Shown here piece by piece: positions 59,201-64,000 of a stretch of DNA of 64,000 nt. Each line of letters opens with the position of its first letter. Within the stretch, counting starts at the first letter, position 1. Origin of the DNA: Pseudomonas guariconensis. GTDB lineage: Bacteria; Pseudomonadota; Gammaproteobacteria; Pseudomonadales; Pseudomonadaceae. The stretch covers positions 372,001 to 436,000 of the forward strand of contig NZ_FMYX01000003.1 in assembly GCF_900102675.1 (NCBI RefSeq). The letters run 5' to 3'. Position numbers and translations under genes: made by a program. Under the pieces are notes generated by a model. It searched no databases. It was not told the DNA's origin and worked only from the letters and a program-made list of their open reading frames with translations.

Positions 59201-59608
59201 GCGTGAAGGGCTTGGATTGGCCGGCGCAGACTCGGGCGTTTCCAGTGCCTTGACCCACTGGCTCAGCTCCGGGGGAAGGGACAGCCCGTCGCTGGCGTCA
59301 TGGTCATCGAGGGACGCGTGCAAATGGAAAAGTGTCGCAGCGCAATGTTTGCAGTTGACGCCCACAGGACAGCTGCAGCGGCCCAGTACCCGCAGCCTGC
59401 CAGCGTTCGGCTCGAGAAGGATCTTCTGAGTGTAGCGCTGGCCTGCCGAGCCCAGGCAGGCAGCCTCTATCGTTCTGTCATGGATCGAAAGCGTTTTTGT
59501 TCGGCCCTGCGCCGCGTAGTTCTGTCCACGGGCGAGCGCTCCGTCGTCGAAGTCCGCCTTCCAGCTTTCATCGCGCTGAAGCAGGCGCCGCACATCGCTC
59601 TCGCTCAC
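56294..59608 (-). CDS. SWIM zinc-finger and SNF2-family helicase-like protein
   Basis: A 1104-residue protein. An N-terminal SWIM zinc finger (near 77-95; [20 protein letters not shown], the CxC...CxH pattern) precedes a long middle region of unclear fold and a C-terminal SNF2/RapA-type ATPase with motif I [16 protein letters not shown], motif II [11 protein letters not shown] (DEAQ), and motifs V-VI [41 protein letters not shown]. It is likely a DNA translocase or remodeller. The GTG start follows csiV by one base with GGAG inside the csiV end, so translation is coupled in the mfd-csiV-helicase unit. Confidence 0.92.
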   Translation of the reverse strand: [1104 protein letters not shown]

Positions 59609-59609
59609 C

Positions 59610-60182
59610 TCACTGCTCCATCATCTCCGGATCCATCACCGGCATCTTGCGCATGCCAGCGGGTGTCACCTTCAGCAGTACGGCAAGGTGCCCGCCGTCG
59701 AGGAAGGTCAGCTGGTTGCCTTTCATGTTGCTGTTGCTCTGCTTGAACTGCTCGCTGCGCACCACGGCACCATTGCCATCGAGCTGGTTCACCCAGAAGT
59801 TGGCCTGCACGGCGATGAAGCGGCCATCGGCGATGCTCAGGTTGCCCTCGATGGGGAAATGGCCGAACTGCTCCTGGCCTGCACTCAGGGCGATACGGCT
59901 CGGTTCGCTGCCCACTTCCTGCTGCCAGGCCTTGTGCATCAGCACGGTGTAGTCGGCGGTGGCTTGCAAGCGGGTGACTTCGTCCTCCAGCGCCAGTGGG
60001 CGCTCGGCGCCCTTGTCCAGGCGGGGGGCGCCGGCGCTCCAATCTTCGGGGGCGAACGGGCTGGTTACCGCAGGTACGGCGTTCTGCCGCACCAGGATCA
60101 TTTCCACCTGATAAAGGCCTTCGGCGAAGGCGGCCGGCGCGAACAGCGTCAGCATCAAGGTCAGGCAACGAATGGCACGCAT
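59610..60182 (-). CDS. CsiV-family protein
   Basis: A 190-residue exported protein with a signal peptide MRAIRCLTLMLTLFAPAAFA and a mature part (EGLYQVEMILVRQNAVP...DGGHLAVLLKVTPAGMRKMPVMD) that matches the CsiV family. In Shewanella CsiV is a periplasmic peptidoglycan-binding partner of LpoA and PBP1a. AAGGAAG precedes the ATG. It lies 9 bp after mfd and 1 bp before the helicase gene on the same strand. Confidence 0.85.
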   Translation of the reverse strand: MRAIRCLTLMLTLFAPAAFAEGLYQVEMILVRQNAVPAVTSPFAPEDWSAGAPRLDKGAERPLALEDEVTRLQATADYTVLMHKAWQQEVGSEPSRIALSAGQEQFGHFPIEGNLSIADGRFIAVQANFWVNQLDGNGAVVRSEQFKQSNSNMKGNQLTFLDGGHLAVLLKVTPAGMRKMPVMDPEMMEQ

Positions 60183-60191
60183 GGATCTTCC

Positions 60192-63100
60192 TTAGGCAGG
60201 CTGTGGGGTCAGGCGCTCGAACAGCGCCTCCAGGGTGTTGAAACGTTCATCGGGGCGCTCCATCGGCACGAGGAAGCGGAACTGCGTGGCGCCCTCGAAT
60301 TTGTAGCGCTTGGGCTGGCCCTGGATCAGCTTGATCAGGGTCAGCGGGTCGACCGGGGTTTCGGCCTCGAACTCGAGCTTGCCGCCATTGGGGCCGGCAT
60401 CGACTTTCTTGATGCCGAGTTTTTCCGCCTGCAGCTTGAGCAGGGTCAGGCGCATCAGGTTCTTGGTCGGTTCAGGCAGCAGGCCGAAGCGGTCGATCAT
60501 TTCCACTTGTAGGTCCTTGAGGCCCTCTTCGTCGGCGGCCGAGGCGATGCGTTTGTAGAGAATCAGACGGGCATGCACGTCCGGCAGATAGTCCTCGGGA
60601 ATCAGCGCCGGTAGACGCAGGTTGATCTCCGGGCCGCCACCAAGCGGTTGCTCGAGGTTCGGCTGGGTGCCCTTGCGGATGGCCTTGACGGCGCGCTCGA
60701 GCATTTCCATGTAGAGGGTGAAGCCCACGGCCTGAATCTGCCCGCTCTGGCCTTCGCCGAGCAGCTCGCCGGCACCGCGAATCTCCAGGTCGTTGGTGGC
60801 CAGCACGAAACCTGCACCCAGGTCCTGGGTGTTGGCGATGGCCTCGAGGCGTTTTTCGGCATCGGCGCTGATCTGCTGGCGCGGCGGCGTCAGCAGGTAG
60901 GCGTAGGCCTGGTGGTGGCTGCGTCCGACCCGGCCGCGCAACTGGTGTAGCTGGGCCAGACCGAACTTGTCTGCGCGTTCGATGACGATGGTGTTGGCGC
61001 TCGGCACGTCGATACCCGTCTCGATGATGGTCGAGGCAACCAGCACGTTGAAGCGCTTGTGATAGAAGTCGCTCATCACCTGCTCGAGTTCGCGCTCGCG
61101 CATCTGGCCGTGGCCGATGCCGATACGTGCCTCGGGTACCAGTTCGGCCAGCTCGGCGGCGCATTTTTCGATGCTCTTGACGTCGTTGTGCAGGTAGTAC
61201 ACCTGGCCGCCACGCAGCAATTCACGCAGCAGCGCCTCTTTGACCGTGCTCTTGTTCTGCTCCATGACGAAGGTGCGCACCGACAGGCGTCGCGCCGGCG
61301 GGGTGGCGATGATCGAGAGGTCCCGCATGCCCGACACGGCCATGTTGAGGGTGCGTGGAATAGGCGTGGCGGTCAGGGTAAGGATGTCCACCTCGCTGCG
61401 CAGGGCCTTGAGCTGTTCCTTCTGACGCACACCGAAACGATGCTCCTCATCGATGATCACCAGGCCTAGGTCCTTGAAGCGCACGTCGTCCTGCAGCAGC
61501 TTGTGGGTGCCGATGAGGATGTCGATCTTGCCTTCGGCCAGCTCTGCGGCGGCGGCGCTGACTTCCTTGGCCGACTTGAAGCGGCTCATCACCTCGACGG
61601 TCACCGGCCAGTCGGCGAAACGGTCGCGGAAACTGTTGTAGTGCTGCTGGGCGAGCAGAGTGGTAGGCACCAGTACTGCCACCTGGCGGCCACTGTGCAC
61701 GGCAATGAACGCTGCGCGCATGGCCACTTCGGTCTTGCCGAAGCCGACGTCGCCGCACACCAGGCGGTCCATCGGCTTGCCGGCGAGCATGTCGGCGCGC
61801 ACTGCCTCGATGGCCGATTGCTGGTCCGGGGTTTCCTCGAACGGGAAGCCGGCACTGAAGGTGGCGTAGTCTGCGGCCGGATCGGCGAATGCATGCCCCT
61901 TGCGGGCGGCGCGCCGGGCATAGATGTCGAGCAGTTCGGCCGCCACGTCACGGACTTGCTCGGCGGCTTTGCGCTTGGCCTTTTGCCAGGCTTCGGAGCC
62001 AAGGCGGTGCAGTGGGGCCAGGGCATCGTCGCTGCCGGTGTAGCGGGCGATCAGGTGCAGGTTGGCCACCGGTACGTAGAGCTTGGCGCCCTCTGCATAT
62101 TCCAAGGTCAGGAACTCGGCGGCCTGGCCTTCGATTTCCAGGGTGGCCAGGCCCAGGTAACGTCCCACGCCGTGGTCGATATGCACCACGGGTGCACCTT
62201 CGCGCAGTTCGGTGAGGTTCTTGATGACGGCATCGTTGGCCGCCTCACCACGTTTTTCGCGACGCCGGCGCTGCATCACGCGCTGGCCGAACAATGGGCT
62301 CTCGGCGATCAGGGCCAGGCCTGGGTCATCCAGCAGCAGGCCGTCGTCGAGCGGGGCGATGGTGATGGCCAGGCGGTCCTTGCCGGTGACGAAGTCGGCC
62401 CAGCCTTCGACGGTTTGAGGGCGCAGCTTCAAGCGCTCGAGCAGTTCCAGCAGCACTTCGCGGCGGCCGGCCGATTCGGCGGTGAACAGCACGCGTCCGG
62501 GGAACTGCTCGAGGAAATTCGACAGCTCCGCCAGTGGCTGGTTGGCCTTGGCTTCGATCGCCAGATTCGGCAAGGCTCGCGCCGGGAACCGTAGGCGACC
62601 CGCGCCGGTTTCGATCTCGTCGCTGCTGACCACGACCCGGGGCCACTGCTTGAGCTGGGCGAAGCAGTCCTCGACCGGCAGGAACAGCTCGGCCGGTGGC
62701 AGCAGGGGGCGGGACAGGTCGCCGCGGCGCTCTTCGTAGCGTCCGCGCACATCGTTCCAGAAATGCTCGGCTGCCTGTTCGACACCCGGCAGGGAGAACA
62801 CCTGGGTGTCGGTCGGCAAGTAGTCGAAGAGGGTCGAGGTTTCTTCGAAGAACAGCGGCAGGTAGTACTCGATACCGGCGGGAATGATGCCGCTGGTCAA
62901 GTCCTGGAAAATCGCGCTGCGCCGGAAATCCACGTCGAAACGCTCACGAAAGCGCGCCTTGAAGCGGGTGACCTCGTCCTTCTGCATCGGGAACTCGCGG
63001 GCCGGCAGCAGGCGGACCGAGTCGACCTTGTCGATCGAGCGCTGGGTCTCGGGATCGAAGGTGCGCAGGGTCTCGATCTCATCGTCGAACAGGTCGATCC

Positions 63101-63641
63101 GGTAGGGCAGCTTGCTGCCCATGGGGAACAGGTCGATCAGGGCGCCGCGCACGGCGAACTCGCCATGCTCGTAGACCGTGTCGACGCAGCGGTAGCCGCT
63201 GGCTTCCAGGCGCGTGCGCATTTGTTCGACGTCGATCGTCTGGCCCACATCCAGCACCAGGCTGCTGCCCAGCAGGAAGCGGGTCGGGGCCAGGCGGTGC
63301 AGGGCGGTGGTGATCGGCACCACGAGGATGCCGTGATCGAGCTCAGGCAGCCGATAGAGACTGGCGATGCGCTGGGAAATGATGTCCTGGTGGGGCGAGA
63401 ACAGGTCGTAGGGCAGGGTTTCCCAATCGGGGAACGGCAGCACCGGCAGGTCGGGCGCGAAGAAGCGCAGCTCCTGTTCCAGGCGGTCGGCAGCCTGGCT
63501 GTCGGCGGTCAACAGCAGGGTGAAGCGACCGGCGCTGCTGGCGGCTTCGGCGATGGCCAGGCTCAGGGCGGCCCCGGGCAGGTTTCCCCAGGTTTGTTTG
63601 CCGGCCGTGGCCGATAATTGCGGTAGGCGCAGAACTGACAC
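60192..63641 (-). CDS. mfd: Transcription-repair coupling factor Mfd
   Basis: A 1149-residue DNA translocase that removes RNA polymerase stalled at lesions and recruits UvrA. Domains in order are a UvrB-like N-terminal module (about 20-330), the CarD-like polymerase-interaction domain (about 480-550; VVHIDHGVGRYLGLATLEIEG), the RecG-like ATPase with Walker A GDVGFGKTEVAMRAA and DEEH box, and the C-terminal TRCF domain (about 1000-1100). The GTG at 63641 has GGAG upstream. The length is normal. It heads the mfd-csiV-helicase operon and is divergent from the gap gene. Confidence 0.97.
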   Translation of the reverse strand: MSVLRLPQLSATAGKQTWGNLPGAALSLAIAEAASSAGRFTLLLTADSQAADRLEQELRFFAPDLPVLPFPDWETLPYDLFSPHQDIISQRIASLYRLPELDHGILVVPITTALHRLAPTRFLLGSSLVLDVGQTIDVEQMRTRLEASGYRCVDTVYEHGEFAVRGALIDLFPMGSKLPYRIDLFDDEIETLRTFDPETQRSIDKVDSVRLLPAREFPMQKDEVTRFKARFRERFDVDFRRSAIFQDLTSGIIPAGIEYYLPLFFEETSTLFDYLPTDTQVFSLPGVEQAAEHFWNDVRGRYEERRGDLSRPLLPPAELFLPVEDCFAQLKQWPRVVVSSDEIETGAGRLRFPARALPNLAIEAKANQPLAELSNFLEQFPGRVLFTAESAGRREVLLELLERLKLRPQTVEGWADFVTGKDRLAITIAPLDDGLLLDDPGLALIAESPLFGQRVMQRRRREKRGEAANDAVIKNLTELREGAPVVHIDHGVGRYLGLATLEIEGQAAEFLTLEYAEGAKLYVPVANLHLIARYTGSDDALAPLHRLGSEAWQKAKRKAAEQVRDVAAELLDIYARRAARKGHAFADPAADYATFSAGFPFEETPDQQSAIEAVRADMLAGKPMDRLVCGDVGFGKTEVAMRAAFIAVHSGRQVAVLVPTTLLAQQHYNSFRDRFADWPVTVEVMSRFKSAKEVSAAAAELAEGKIDILIGTHKLLQDDVRFKDLGLVIIDEEHRFGVRQKEQLKALRSEVDILTLTATPIPRTLNMAVSGMRDLSIIATPPARRLSVRTFVMEQNKSTVKEALLRELLRGGQVYYLHNDVKSIEKCAAELAELVPEARIGIGHGQMRERELEQVMSDFYHKRFNVLVASTIIETGIDVPSANTIVIERADKFGLAQLHQLRGRVGRSHHQAYAYLLTPPRQQISADAEKRLEAIANTQDLGAGFVLATNDLEIRGAGELLGEGQSGQIQAVGFTLYMEMLERAVKAIRKGTQPNLEQPLGGGPEINLRLPALIPEDYLPDVHARLILYKRIASAADEEGLKDLQVEMIDRFGLLPEPTKNLMRLTLLKLQAEKLGIKKVDAGPNGGKLEFEAETPVDPLTLIKLIQGQPKRYKFEGATQFRFLVPMERPDERFNTLEALFERLTPQPA

Positions 63642-63823
63642 GGGAGATTGGACTCCAAGCGTTGCGGCAAAGAGGACAATTGTACCGGTGCTGGTGCGCG
63701 CTGTCAGGCTCGGAAGGGCTTGGCGACGGGCACGAGCGGCGGCGACAGGCGCTCATTGCCCGATACGTCGAGGGGCGTCATAATGTAGCCCCTTTTTTCT
63801 CCCCCTACATGTGGAAGGTTCCC

Positions 63824-64000
63824 GTGACTCAGAAGCCCGACCAGTGTCTTGGTGAGTGGATCGATCGTGAAGCCCTGGCTGAAGCGATGATCCCGCTTAT
63901 CGGTCAGCTCTACCGCAACAATAACGTGGTGAGCTCGATCTATGGCCGCAGCCTGATCAATCGTTCGGTTATCTCGATCCTCAAAGCCCACCGCTTTGCC
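63824..64000 (+). CDS. Glyceraldehyde-3-phosphate dehydrogenase, second type (start only)
   Basis: The first 59 residues of a gene that runs off the window end in frame. VTQKPDQCLGEWIDREALAEAMIPLIGQLYRNNNVVSSIYGRSLINRSVISILKAHRFA matches the N-terminal extension of the larger Pseudomonas GapDH (the form encoded next to mfd, GapB-like in use). GGAAGG lies six bases before the GTG start at 63824; an in-frame ATG at 63809 has no such site. The NAD-binding and catalytic domains are outside the window. Confidence 0.85.
   Translation, partial: MTQKPDQCLGEWIDREALAEAMIPLIGQLYRNNNVVSSIYGRSLINRSVISILKAHRFA

Overview
The window is a piece of a GC-rich Pseudomonas chromosome, most likely of the P. putida group. 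Evidence for this is the coding style, the P. putida-type REP palindromes, and a gene order (slt-uup-uspA-fadBA-topA-sulA-lexA-psrA-nagZ-mfd-gap, and aer next to acnA) that I recall from Pseudomonas genomes. I see no prophage, insertion sequence, integron or CRISPR array. It reads as core chromosome with dense, mostly housekeeping genes, so the interesting signals lie mainly in the regulatory DNA.

Layout. 1-9.6 kb: the end of rlmKL, a CHASE/PAS/GGDEF diguanylate cyclase, penicillin-binding protein 4, YggL, and a BvgS-like multi-domain sensor kinase with its LuxR-type response regulator. 9.8-15.4 kb: a dGTPase-like gene, a YqjD/YqjE/YqjK-like membrane cluster, an ammonium transporter preceded by an NtrC-type site, a glutaredoxin-like protein, an apparently SOS-controlled gene of unknown function, and a pseudouridine synthase. 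15.5-24 kb: Aer, a CAAX-type protease, aconitase A, RlmM, TusA and PdxB. 24-30.5 kb: an ABC exporter, a chemoreceptor, a lipoprotein-type malate:quinone oxidoreductase behind a strong sigma-54 promoter, tRNA-Pro(CGG) and a small lipoprotein. 30.6-39.3 kb: MoaB-MoeA, a glycosyltransferase, YegS, a NarL-type two-component pair, a degenerate HPt-like protein, CheV behind a sigma-28 promoter and a MOSC protein. 39.6-64 kb: Slt, Uup, UspA, FadB-FadA, TopA, SulA-LexA, PsrA, a cytoplasmic-looking YkuD protein overlapping NagZ, a SWIM/SNF2 helicase, CsiV, Mfd and the start of a second glyceraldehyde-3-phosphate dehydrogenase.

Themes. DNA damage control appears three times: lexA-sulA with two SOS boxes, Mfd, and the uncharacterised 102-residue gene at 14164, whose start codon abuts a 46-bp near-palindrome centred on a consensus LexA box. 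Fatty-acid control appears as psrA, whose operators cover its own -10 element, not far from fadBA. Cell-wall turnover genes (dacB, slt, nagZ and the YkuD gene) recur. Motility genes aer and cheV each have a well-spaced sigma-28 promoter. Two copies of a roughly 108-bp three-hairpin repeat lie at the 3' junctions of two unrelated convergent gene pairs and differ in a structure-preserving way.
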